A stretch of 35,886 bases of DNA. Source: Mojavia pulchra JT2-VF2. GTDB lineage: Bacteria; Cyanobacteriota; Cyanobacteriia; Cyanobacteriales; Nostocaceae. This document shows positions 14,158 through 22,767 of the stretch, piece by piece. The position numbers and the translations under genes are program-made. The stretch covers positions 1-35,886 of the forward strand of contig JAHHHN010000047.1 in assembly GCA_019359325.1 (NCBI GenBank), in the 5' to 3' direction. Numbering within the stretch: position 1 is the stretch's first letter; each line of letters begins with the position of its first letter. The notes below the pieces were generated by a model. That model ran no database searches. It was not told the DNA's origin and saw only the letters and a list, made by a program, of their open reading frames with translations.

Positions 14158-16515
14158 CTATTTTTTGGGTAATAGAGTGAAGTAGGCGACTAAACTTATA
14201 CTACTCCCTGCCAACGCTAGGGCAGCAGGAACTAGGGGAACCCAACAGCTAGATGTAATGAAAATTATTAAGCAACTACTGTATAAAACTGTCATAGCTA
14301 TTCCACCTGCCAAGCCCAAGTAAGCGAGTCGGTGCAGATAAGCCGCAAGCAACCCACCCAGAAAAGACCAGCCCCCAATCCAAATCCCCTCACCCCATAT
14401 AGACCAACTCCACAATAGAGACCGCCCGTCTAATGCTGCACTCAGCAGTTGACTGACCATCTGTGCTTGTAAAAAGACTCCTGGTATTACCCGTGGGTTC
14501 CCTTGGGAATTGGTGTAGGGGGTCGCCCAGTAATCACGAAAACTTTCTGCTGTTGTGCCAATAATAACTATTCGGTCTTTAACTGCATTGGCATTTAGCT
14601 GACCTGCTAGCGCTTGTCTTAAGGTAATATGTGGTGCGATCGCCTCTGGAGAGGGAGAGGAGCGATAATTCAATAAGATTTGATGTCCGAAAGCGTCAAT
14701 TCTTTGATAGCCTGCGGTGTGAGCTTCTATCGGTTTAAATGTGATTTTCCCTAATTGCCACGCCCCATCTGGGGGAAATTGCAGCTTAATTCCTTTAGTA
14801 TATAGATAACGCAGTGCTAGTTGGACACTTAGGGCATAGGATGTACTACAAGCAGATGAGGGTGGGGGCGTTAATGCCAATAGCTGACGACGCACGACAT
14901 TATCTGAATCTAGGGTAATGTCACTAAAACCCAGACTGTCTGGAGAAACCTCCGGTGGTGGTTTAATGCCTGGTTTTCTTGCTTGAGGATCGCTAACTTG
15001 ACACACAGCCACGAAGTGATCGCTTTGGCGCATTCGTTTCGCTAACTCTGGATAATCTTTCTGTACTGGATAATCTCGGTATATATCCAAACCAATAGCT
15101 TGTGGTTGATATGCCTCTAATTTTTCTAATAACTTAGCAAGTGCTTGGTCTGATAAAGAACCTCGTCGGTCTGCTGGTTGAGCTTGCACATCTTCTTCTG
15201 TAACAGTAATTACTAGTAGGCGAGAATCTGGTTTTTCCTGGGGACGCAGACGCAGCAGATGGTCAAACGCGGCTAATTCCAATGATTGCAATAAACCTAA
15301 ATACCGCACTCCCATTACTAGACCTGTTACTACTATGCTGACGAATACTATTGCAGAGATAAATCGCTTATTTGTGCCTCTAGTTGATGGAATTTTTGGT
15401 AAAGATGGCGTTTGGCTAAGATGCCCCTTACTGCTATTACTTAAGTATAATTCTTGCCATAATAGAGGTATTTCCGCAGGATTTTGGTAGATAACAGGCA
15501 ACCATGTAGCACAGGGAAATTGTTTTTCTACTCCTTGCAGTCGTTCTCGTGCTTCCCGCACTGCTGTGTATAAGGATTTACCATAGGTAAAGGCTTGCAA
15601 AAAATACTTTAAAAACTCTTGGGCAACGCGATCGGGGACTGGTTCGCGCATTACAACCATTTGGGGAATCTGTAAATCTGCAAATTCTTGCGCTAACCCC
15701 AAACCATCACAAGAGTTAAAAATTGCCAGTTGTAGGCCTCGTTCTACTGCTTTCTTGAGGGCATATTTCAACTCATTAATAGACAAACTTTCAGTTTGAT
15801 TAATATAAATTATTCCGGTTTCACCGCTTTCTTGACTAGAACTATGTCCGGCAAAAAATAAAATCTGCCAGTCTTGCTCCCATAGCTGGTCGGTGAGGTC
15901 TTTGCATTCCGGCTCAACTAGGAAGGTAATATCTGCATTCGGTAATTTTTCGAGGAGTTTTCGGTCTGTTTGCGTGTCAATTCCCTGACTATTACCCAAA
16001 ATTGCCAGGATTTTTACTTCTGATTTAATGAGTGAGTTGTGGCTGACTTGCTCATAGCTAGGCGCACTTAAAGCCATTTCCGCTTTTGGATAACGTTCTA
16101 GCAAATCCCAAAGATGCCAAGGTAATTTTTGCAGTCCCAGGTCTTTAGTTTGTAATAGCAAGCGGATATTATCCTCTGCTTGGAGTTTTTCTAGCCATTT
16201 TTCACGAATTGGACGAAAGGGTTCAGAAGCAAGCCAAGTATTAAAGTGTACTTTTAATACTGTTGCTGCTTGCTGACAGTCTTCCGGCATAAAGGTTTGT
16301 GTGAGCTTGCGTAGACCAATGGGACGACCAGGTAACTTAAGGCTACGATAAATAAATTGCCAATGTTGGTAGTGACGGAGAATTTCAGGGTTTGGCGGTA
16401 GCTCTCCAGTAATTTCCACATTTTGACGGGCATTTTCATCACCAATTTGCAGCGTGACCGAAAAACCTTGTTCAAAGCTACCGGCTCCAAACTTTAAGAT
16501 GACTAACTTGCCCAT
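14158..16515 (-). CDS. CHAT protease fused to CHASE2 sensor domain, membrane protein
   Basis: This 785-residue protein has a CHAT (caspase-HetF-related) protease domain at about 120-350. Its catalytic pair is H224 (FFAGHSS) and C269 (FNSCDGLG), with the downstream YTAVREARERLQG helix. A transmembrane segment follows at about 382-404, then a CHASE2 sensor domain (about 410-690, starting LELAAFDHLLRLRP), then three hydrophobic segments at about 695-780. CHASE2 normally sits outside the membrane and senses signals for cytoplasmic kinases or cyclases; here the cytoplasmic output is the N-terminal protease. No kinase or cyclase domain follows. The start is six bases after the stop of the adhesin gene, with no strong ribosome-binding site, so translation is probably coupled. 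The substrate is unknown; neighbouring gene products are candidates. Confidence 0.9.
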   Translation of the reverse strand: MGKLVILKFGAGSFEQGFSVTLQIGDENARQNVEITGELPPNPEILRHYQHWQFIYRSLKLPGRPIGLRKLTQTFMPEDCQQAATVLKVHFNTWLASEPFRPIREKWLEKLQAEDNIRLLLQTKDLGLQKLPWHLWDLLERYPKAEMALSAPSYEQVSHNSLIKSEVKILAILGNSQGIDTQTDRKLLEKLPNADITFLVEPECKDLTDQLWEQDWQILFFAGHSSSQESGETGIIYINQTESLSINELKYALKKAVERGLQLAIFNSCDGLGLAQEFADLQIPQMVVMREPVPDRVAQEFLKYFLQAFTYGKSLYTAVREARERLQGVEKQFPCATWLPVIYQNPAEIPLLWQELYLSNSSKGHLSQTPSLPKIPSTRGTNKRFISAIVFVSIVVTGLVMGVRYLGLLQSLELAAFDHLLRLRPQEKPDSRLLVITVTEEDVQAQPADRRGSLSDQALAKLLEKLEAYQPQAIGLDIYRDYPVQKDYPELAKRMRQSDHFVAVCQVSDPQARKPGIKPPPEVSPDSLGFSDITLDSDNVVRRQLLALTPPPSSACSTSYALSVQLALRYLYTKGIKLQFPPDGAWQLGKITFKPIEAHTAGYQRIDAFGHQILLNYRSSPSPEAIAPHITLRQALAGQLNANAVKDRIVIIGTTAESFRDYWATPYTNSQGNPRVIPGVFLQAQMVSQLLSAALDGRSLLWSWSIWGEGIWIGGWSFLGGLLAAYLHRLAYLGLAGGIAMTVLYSSCLIIFITSSCWVPLVPAALALAGSSISLVAYFTLLPKK

Positions 16516-16521
16516 GACTAG

Positions 16522-19203
16522 TTACCAAACGCCACAAGTAGCACTAGAAATAGACGAACCATTAGCTGCAATAGTTGGTGCTTGCGCTACCAAAGTTACA
16601 TTACCTTTATTATCGAAAATCCAGCTTTGTGCCTCAACTATCTGATCAGGGGGAGGAACAGGGGTTATATTGCTGGCTTGTGGTTGCGTCTGTGTATCTA
16701 GTTTAATCCATCGGGCGATCGCTACTTCCCCTTGTAACGGTTCCATGGGACTGCGGGCAATTCCTCCCCGTCCAGTAATAGTGAAGGAACTACGGCTGGC
16801 GACACTTCCAGGGTTGCAGCTAGAGACAATTTGTTGTGATGCATCTGTCAAATTTTCAGGTAACTGTACCAAGCCACGGCTAGGGTCAACATCAGGTGTA
16901 TTAATTGTGATGGAACCTGTTAAGCCAAACTCCGAGCTAGCATCAATATCATTTGTAGTGTTGGCGGGAGTTGACCTGCGTTCAGCTACACTAAATATAC
17001 TACGGGCAGTAATATCGATTTTGCCACCTTGCCCTTGAAACGCATTGGCAACAATATCATTATTTTGATTGGGGACTGCCACAATAAAGCCATCAGGCGC
17101 GTCAATTATAATATTACCGCCGTTGGCATTATTGAAGGCTTCAGCAGAAATCAAACTTTGATTTTGCAGCGTTAATAGTTGTAGATTTTCCAGGCTGATA
17201 TTTGCACCTTCACCCGCATTGGTTTCTGCGGTGAGTTTACCTTGGTTGAGGCGGATGGTATTGGCATTGGCAGTTAAATTACCTGCTGCACCACTACCTG
17301 TGGCACTGACAGTTACTTCTCCCCCGTCACGCACATTTAAAATTGGGGTGTTGATAATCAAGTTTCCGGCTTTACCAGCTGCTTCACTGGAAGTAGACAA
17401 AGCACTAGCGAAAGCCTCTGAATTAATACTTCCTGAGCCTGTAATTTCTACAAACTCGTCTGAGTTGACAATTAATTCTCCTCCCGAACCTTCACCAAAA
17501 GACCTTGCTCTTACTTCTCCGCCATTACGAAGAATTAATTTTCTAACATTGAGGGTGGCAGTTCCTCCTTTTTGGAGACCGAAATTGTTAGCTGATATTT
17601 CAGCGTTATTCTCAACTATTAGTTGTTCGGTCGTAATCTTTAATTCTCCTGCATCACGGGTTGCTCCTGGCTCTGCGGAGGCAAAAATGCCACTTCTGCG
17701 AATATTTCGAGTCGCTGTTTTGGCAGCGCCACTTAATATTATCGAGTTAGAGGCATTAATGGTTAAATTTCCACCCTTACCTCCAGTTCGACCAGCAGCA
17801 GAAATCTGCCCTCCATCTAATATTGTTAAACGCGGGGTTTCTATTGTCAGGTTGCCAGCATCACCTGCAATATCCGGGGCATAGATTCCAACTTGAGCAA
17901 AAATACCACTAGGAATCTGATCGTCTGGACTTGAGCCTATAATTTCAATGAAGTCAAAAGCTTTTATTTGTACATTTCCTGCTTTACCTGCACCGAAAGT
18001 TGAAGCATCAATAATTGCTCCGTCTCTAAGGAAAAGTTTTTCTGCTTCAACAATTAAGTTTCCACCATTACCAGTAACGTTTTCACAATTAGTTAAAAAT
18101 GTGCAAACTTGTGAACCTAAACCGCTAGGATATATACCATCTGGTGTTGTTCCTTGTATGTCAATTTCTGAAGCTTTTACCAATACATCTCCGGCTTGAC
18201 CTGTACCCTCAGCGAAAGTACCGATAAATGAACCTCCACTTAATTTTAAAGAATCAGTTGCGTTGATGATTAAATTTTGTCCTGTGCTTTCTAGGAAGGA
18301 ATAATAAAATACCTGCGAATTATCTATAAGAGTGATATTTTGACCCTGTATCTGAACAGTACCGCCACTATCACCGCTGGTATCAACAACTGCACCTCCA
18401 GAGAGTTGAATATCTCCAAAATTTTGAATATCTGTGTATCCTAAAATATAGTTTTGATTAATTTCATTTAAACTGACAAAGCTATTGGGAGCAACACTAC
18501 CTAGTTCTACTCTGCCGTCAGATGCTGTTAAATTCCCACCCTCAAGCAATAGAGAATTGCTCACTAATGCTAAAGTTTTACCACTTTCCACTCTTAGTCC
18601 TACTGGTAAACCTGCACTATTAACTGCATTATCAGGACTTGCTTGAGATTGATTAATAATTGCTCCAGAATTTGCCCCAAATTGTAGACCAATCGGTACG
18701 TTAATTGTTAATAATGGTGTAGTTGCAGTGTCAACTGCACTAAATTCTTTACCATCGGGAAACTTTAGGCTAGTTGCTGTACTTGCTATAAAAGAACCGC
18801 CTATATCTAGGCTAGCATTCTGACCAAAGACAATGCCCGCAGGATTAATTATAAAAAGATTGGCAGTACCATTGGCTTTGATAATACCATCAATATTTGA
18901 AGGTAAACCACCCGTTACCCTAGTAATAATATTTTTAACTGCTAAATCGTTATTAAAATAAGCAGTATTTCCTGTAGTCTCAGGAGTAAGATTAGAAAAG
19001 GAGAAATCTTTAAAGCTATGCAATAAGTTTTCTCCTTGTAATGTACCTCCATCAATCACCTTAACAGTACCTTGAGACGTGACTGTGGAGTTAACTGGAA
19101 GTGTGGTGTCTGGTGTAATATCTGCATTTACTGGGTTGGAGACTAACAACCAACACAATACACTTCCGTGGAAAATTCCTAGTCGGAAAGTAAATGGTTG
19201 CAT
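16522..19203 (-). CDS. TpsA-like exoprotein (filamentous haemagglutinin N-terminal/TPS domain)
   Basis: The 893-residue product has a signal sequence (about 1-27, ending VNADI) and a two-partner secretion domain (about 30-170) containing DFSFSNLTPETTGNTAYFNN, ITRVTGGLPSNIDGIIKANG and NLFIINPAGIVFG, the NPxGI signature. A long run of beta-helix-like repeats follows, rich in GN, ID and LRDGG turns. The C terminus has DPSRGLVQLPENLTDASQQI and FTITGRGGI, the standard end of cyanobacterial TPS proteins, so the gene looks complete. Such proteins cross the outer membrane through a TpsB (FhaC/ShlB) pore; none is in this window. AAGGAG lies nine bases before the ATG. It follows the PEP-CTERM-like gene by 50 bases. 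Likely an adhesin or surface-structure protein. Confidence 0.9.
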   Translation of the reverse strand: MQPFTFRLGIFHGSVLCWLLVSNPVNADITPDTTLPVNSTVTSQGTVKVIDGGTLQGENLLHSFKDFSFSNLTPETTGNTAYFNNDLAVKNIITRVTGGLPSNIDGIIKANGTANLFIINPAGIVFGQNASLDIGGSFIASTATSLKFPDGKEFSAVDTATTPLLTINVPIGLQFGANSGAIINQSQASPDNAVNSAGLPVGLRVESGKTLALVSNSLLLEGGNLTASDGRVELGSVAPNSFVSLNEINQNYILGYTDIQNFGDIQLSGGAVVDTSGDSGGTVQIQGQNITLIDNSQVFYYSFLESTGQNLIINATDSLKLSGGSFIGTFAEGTGQAGDVLVKASEIDIQGTTPDGIYPSGLGSQVCTFLTNCENVTGNGGNLIVEAEKLFLRDGAIIDASTFGAGKAGNVQIKAFDFIEIIGSSPDDQIPSGIFAQVGIYAPDIAGDAGNLTIETPRLTILDGGQISAAGRTGGKGGNLTINASNSIILSGAAKTATRNIRRSGIFASAEPGATRDAGELKITTEQLIVENNAEISANNFGLQKGGTATLNVRKLILRNGGEVRARSFGEGSGGELIVNSDEFVEITGSGSINSEAFASALSTSSEAAGKAGNLIINTPILNVRDGGEVTVSATGSGAAGNLTANANTIRLNQGKLTAETNAGEGANISLENLQLLTLQNQSLISAEAFNNANGGNIIIDAPDGFIVAVPNQNNDIVANAFQGQGGKIDITARSIFSVAERRSTPANTTNDIDASSEFGLTGSITINTPDVDPSRGLVQLPENLTDASQQIVSSCNPGSVASRSSFTITGRGGIARSPMEPLQGEVAIARWIKLDTQTQPQASNITPVPPPDQIVEAQSWIFDNKGNVTLVAQAPTIAANGSSISSATCGVW

Positions 19204-19253
19204 AGGTTGTAGTCTCCTTAAACTAAAGTTGTTTTAGTACGATATAGGGTATT

Positions 19254-20030
19254 TTATTGGGAAATATTGGCTGTTTTACAAGATAATGTTTTAGAGCGTT
19301 GATTGCGTTTAATACGCAGGAATCCGCCTAGAGTGGCAGCACCTAGTAAACTAACTGTTATATCAGGTTCAGGTACAGATATAGGATCTTTTGTTACATT
19401 TAGGCTTAATGGGAAAATCCCACTTTTTAAACCAAATCTTTGAGTAAAGGGTAATTTACCTGGACTAGGATTGGGAATATTAGTAATAAATCCTTGAAAA
19501 CTTTTCCCAGGATTATTGCTAATGTAAAATTCTAAACTTTTTAAAGAGTTAATTAAATTAGTTTTTGAGGGAGTACTACTGTTTGAGCCAGGAACAAAAA
19601 AAGTAAGTTGAATTGGACTACTTGCAAATGAAGCTTGATACTGCACTCCATCGCCACTAAATTCTGGAGTTGGACTAATGCCATCATTTATTAGTGCATC
19701 AAAAAGAGCCAAATTGCTTGGGTCAATTTCAGAGACTGTCAGCCTACCAGAATTGAGATTTATGTTGCTACCTACAGGAGAGGTATCAAAATTAAGTTCC
19801 GGGTCTCTGATATTTCTCAGATTCAATTGAACTACGTTATCAAAGACTCCAATAGTCTCATCACTTTTAGTTGAATTTAATTCTTCTATCAATGTATTTA
19901 TATCAAATGTAGCATCAACACCAGGCGCATTAGATGCACCAGAACCTATGAGTCGAGCTTCTGCAACTTCTGGTAAAAAACACACTGCCATTAATAAGAA
20001 TGGGACTGTTTTAACAAAGATTGATTTCAC
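19254..20030 (-). CDS. PEP-CTERM-like secreted protein
   Basis: The 258-residue product has a signal peptide (MKSIFVKTVPFLLMAVCFLP, cleavage likely after AEA at 25) and a C-terminal sorting-like tripartite end: VPEP at 219, a hydrophobic segment ITVSLLGAATLGGFL, and a basic cluster RIKRNQRSK. The tail after the basic cluster is longer than usual, so sorting could be imperfect. PEP-CTERM proteins are processed by exosortase and placed at the cell surface. GTG at 20030 is used; GGAG lies eight bases upstream. It is the first gene of the leftward set, 50 bases before the adhesin gene. The body matches no family I recognise. Confidence 0.75.
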   Translation of the reverse strand: MKSIFVKTVPFLLMAVCFLPEVAEARLIGSGASNAPGVDATFDINTLIEELNSTKSDETIGVFDNVVQLNLRNIRDPELNFDTSPVGSNINLNSGRLTVSEIDPSNLALFDALINDGISPTPEFSGDGVQYQASFASSPIQLTFFVPGSNSSTPSKTNLINSLKSLEFYISNNPGKSFQGFITNIPNPSPGKLPFTQRFGLKSGIFPLSLNVTKDPISVPEPDITVSLLGAATLGGFLRIKRNQRSKTLSCKTANISQ

Positions 20031-20698
20031 TAGTTTGTCTCCAATTTGTTGTACTAGTTAAAATTTCATACCAAAATGTTTGCTTTTATCCTACATAGCT
20101 TGCTACTAATAGAATAGTATTTCAAGTTTTATTGAAATTCATTTATCTATCCTTTTCAAAAATTAAAAATTTTTATAATTAGAATTAAATATATTAAGCT
20201 CCGCTTTTACAGGGTGTTTATCATGGGCTTGGGTTGAGTAATTTTTTTTTGCAAAATTATTGAGAACATTAACTTAGGAAGTATTAAAGCACAAATAACC
20301 GTATTTTTACCCAAAGTGTGTTGTTTCTTCATGAAAAAAACATAGGTACTTAAAATTTAAAGTACTTACTAAGCTTTGTTAGGTTTATTAGCGCGATCGC
20401 CAACTTACCATAACCACACAAAATACTTTAATTACAAACTAGATTAGGCAACAACCGCGGCTCAACAATCCTGCAAGAAACCATCTAAAATTAAGCTATA
20501 AAAAAGCAAAGACACGTAGTGGCTTGTTGCTAGACATTGCCTGCATTATTTCAGATATGCATACAGTTAATAACAGTAGCAACAATCAGTATTAGGTTTT
20601 TGACCTTTGCTCGTAATATATGGGTAATGGCTTTGACCACAAGCTTGATGGTTATTAAGAGTGCGAGAATTACTTACATGAAAATTTATTTTGGCAAA
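20031..20698. other. Gene-free AT-rich region upstream of the leftward surface-protein genes
   Basis: No credible gene is seen on either strand; the open frames lack ribosome-binding sites and family likeness. One HIP1-like site (about 20393) and a GTACTT/AAGTAC dyad near 20345-20365 are present. The promoter of the PEP-CTERM-like gene should lie at its left end. Together with the repeat array that follows, about 1.1 kb is without genes. Confidence 0.55.
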
Positions 20699-20741
20699 CT
20701 GAGAAAGTAATCCGCCTGTTTGCTTGCAGAAAATACCGAAA

Positions 20742-20987
20742 TGAGAAAGCAAACTGGGGTTTGAGAAAGCAAACTGGAGTTTGAGAAAGCAAACTGGGGT
20801 TTGAGAAAGCATTTAGGCTTTTGACTTGCTGAATCTACTGAAATGAGAAAACAAACTGGAGTTTGAGAAAGCATTTAGGCTTTTGACTTGCTGAATCTAC
20901 TGAAATGAGAAAGCAAACTGGAGTTTGAGAAAGCATTTAGGCAAAATGAGAAAACAAACTGGAGTTTGAGAAAGCATTCAGGTATTT
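20742..20987. repeat. Higher-order array of 20-22 bp units (TGAGAAAGC family)
   Basis: Twelve units follow one another without spacers. Unit A is TGAGAAAGCAAACTGGAGTT, unit B is TGAGAAAGCATTTAGGCTTT, and unit C starts TGACTTGCTGAATCTACTGA. The order is A A A B C A B C A B A B', so an ABC superunit of about 62 bp is repeated. Degenerate copies of A and C extend upstream to about 20699. The A unit with the next TG contains the dyad CAAACT-GG-AGTTTG. Units of 20 bp break any reading frame, and each begins with TGA, so it is not coding. There are no unique spacers, so it is not CRISPR. Confidence 0.85.
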
Positions 20988-21059
20988 TGCTTACTAAATT
21001 AGACTTTATGCCTTTTTCTACACTGGGGCGATCGCATGATATGACTTGTGAAAATTGCA

Positions 21060-21090
21060 GGGTAGGTTAGACTAAAACCACAACCCACCC
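21060..21090 (-). terminator. Hairpin downstream of the RTX gene
   Basis: GGGTAGGTT (21060-21068) pairs with AACCCACCC (21082-21090) with one mismatch, 13-base loop, 19 bases beyond the RTX stop. It is followed on the minus strand by TGCAATTTT, a weak T tract. Confidence 0.45.
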
Positions 21091-21109
21091 ATGCAAGCTC
21101 TATTAAACA

Positions 21110-22480
21110 TTAAAATGTTGCATCCAAGCTAAGTACAAAGCTAGTACTATCTCGGAACACAGCAATTAAATCACTCTTGTAGTAAAGACCTGTATCTAAT
21201 GCTGATGTACCACTCAAGTTGATATTCTTGTTAACAGTGTAATCACTGGCGATACCACCAAGGCGAACCTTATCACCTTCCAGCCAATTGAAGTCTGTGA
21301 TAGTAGCGTATCCAGAGTTACCATCACCGTAGTAACCAACTTCAGTCCAAGAACCGTTGTAACCAAGCCCAAAGGTATCAGCACCAGCACCACCACTTAG
21401 AGTATCACGCTCACCGTAACTGTAGGCTTGATAACCATTTATGAAGTCGTTGCCTTCACCGCCAGATAGATAATCGTTACCACGTCCGCCATAAAGCAAG
21501 TCATTGCCATTTTCACCATAGATGTAGTCGTTACCATCGTTACCGAAGATCAGATCGTTGCCTCCCTTACCATTAAGGTAATTAGCGCTGTTGTTACCAG
21601 TAATGGTATTACCGAGATCGTTACCCCAACCAGCGTCAGCCGTACCTGTTATGGTTAAGTTTTCAACGTTGGCTGCTAAACTGTAGATACTGACAGAAGA
21701 ATAAATTGTGTCATAACCTTCGCTAGCGTATTCAGTGACAACATCGTTGCTGGAATCTACATAGTAGAAATCATCTCCTGTACCACCATACATTTTGTCA
21801 TTACCAGTACCGCCAACTACGGTGTCATTGCCTGTGCCACCATAAATAGAATCATCACCAATACCACCGTCGAGATAGTCATTGCCGCTGTCACCGTAGA
21901 TGGTATCATTTCCACCGTTACCGTAGATGGTATCATTTCCACCCCAACCACCTAAGAAGTTAGCGCTATTATTACCACTAATGATGTTGTTGAGGCCGTT
22001 ACCTTCACCAGTGTAAGCCGTACCGATTAGGGTTAAGTTTTCAACATTATTCGCCAAGCTATAGATACTAACAGAGGAGTAAATTTTGTCAGTACCTTGA
22101 CTAGCATATTCCGTGACAACATCGCTCGTGGAATCTACATAGTAAGTATCATTTCCTGTGCCACCAAGCATGTTATCATTACCAATACCTCCAACTAAAG
22201 TATCGTTTCCGGCTTCACCGTAAAGGACATCGTTACCTTCGTCACCAGATAGATAATCGTTGCCACGTCGACCAAGGATGGTATCGTTACCTGTACCACC
22301 AAACACCCAGTCGTCATCGGATACAGTGTCGTTATAGCCATCAATAATATCTCCAGCATCAATGATGTCATCGCCACCGTAACCGTAAATTGTGTCGTTA
22401 CCTGCGTAACCAAAAATAGAAATATCTGCGGAGTTTGTGCCGTATATTGTTTCAGAACCGTTAGTACCATAAATAGCCAT
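21110..22480 (-). CDS. RTX (haemolysin-type) calcium-binding protein
   Basis: The 456-residue product is built from about twenty GGxGxDxxx nonapeptides (for example GTGNDTILG, NGGNDTIYG, GRGNDYLSG), which form calcium-loaded parallel beta rolls. It has no N-terminal signal peptide, and a C-terminal end of the kind exported by type I systems (ITDFNWLEGDKVRLGG, then VLSLDATF). About 65 residues occur twice (YYVDS to NSANxLxG), encoded near 22150-21950 and 21770-21570, so an internal duplication built the protein. ATG at 22480 is chosen, with GAGAGGA nine to ten bases before it; the frame is open to 22504. No type I transporter is nearby. No enzymatic domain is seen; a surface or matrix protein is likely. 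Confidence 0.88.
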   Translation of the reverse strand: MAIYGTNGSETIYGTNSADISIFGYAGNDTIYGYGGDDIIDAGDIIDGYNDTVSDDDWVFGGTGNDTILGRRGNDYLSGDEGNDVLYGEAGNDTLVGGIGNDNMLGGTGNDTYYVDSTSDVVTEYASQGTDKIYSSVSIYSLANNVENLTLIGTAYTGEGNGLNNIISGNNSANFLGGWGGNDTIYGNGGNDTIYGDSGNDYLDGGIGDDSIYGGTGNDTVVGGTGNDKMYGGTGDDFYYVDSSNDVVTEYASEGYDTIYSSVSIYSLAANVENLTITGTADAGWGNDLGNTITGNNSANYLNGKGGNDLIFGNDGNDYIYGENGNDLLYGGRGNDYLSGGEGNDFINGYQAYSYGERDTLSGGAGADTFGLGYNGSWTEVGYYGDGNSGYATITDFNWLEGDKVRLGGIASDYTVNKNINLSGTSALDTGLYYKSDLIAVFRDSTSFVLSLDATF

Positions 22481-22728
22481 TGTATATTTCCTCTCAGTCT
22501 GCAAATAGAATATGTTTTCAGTTAGATCAACTGGGGTTCACTCAATTGCACCTTTGGTGGTCTTTGAGGTAAACCATTCTGTTGTTCTTTACGACTGCTT
22601 TTAGCTTTTATGCACTTACGTGGAAAAAATTTTTGGAAAACAGGCAAATGCTTTCCAGGTAACCAATTCATCTGCTGATGAAGGCTGGACAACGCCATGT
22701 ATTAAAATGGGGAGGTATTAAATCATAA

Positions 22729-22767
22729 ATGCCTAATTTACATGCAACCCCGTCAGGGCATTATTGA
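22729..22767 (+). promoter_or_regulatory. Possible leader peptide overlapping the sigma-factor start
   Basis: A 12-codon frame (ATG at 22729, TGA ending at 22767) overlaps the sigma-like gene start at 22742 in another frame. The only purine-rich ribosome site nearby, GGGGAGG at 22709-22715, is 13 bases before this ATG and 26 before the sigma ATG. Translational coupling is possible but speculative. Confidence 0.25.

Noticed and set aside
16670-18199. Long plus-strand frames opposite the TpsA-like gene
   Set aside because: They are antisense shadows: the minus-strand frame has signal peptide, TPS motifs and a strong ribosome site, while these have none and low-complexity composition.
20742-20987. 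CRISPR array
   Set aside because: The units abut with no unique spacers and differ by substitutions; there are no cas genes in the window.
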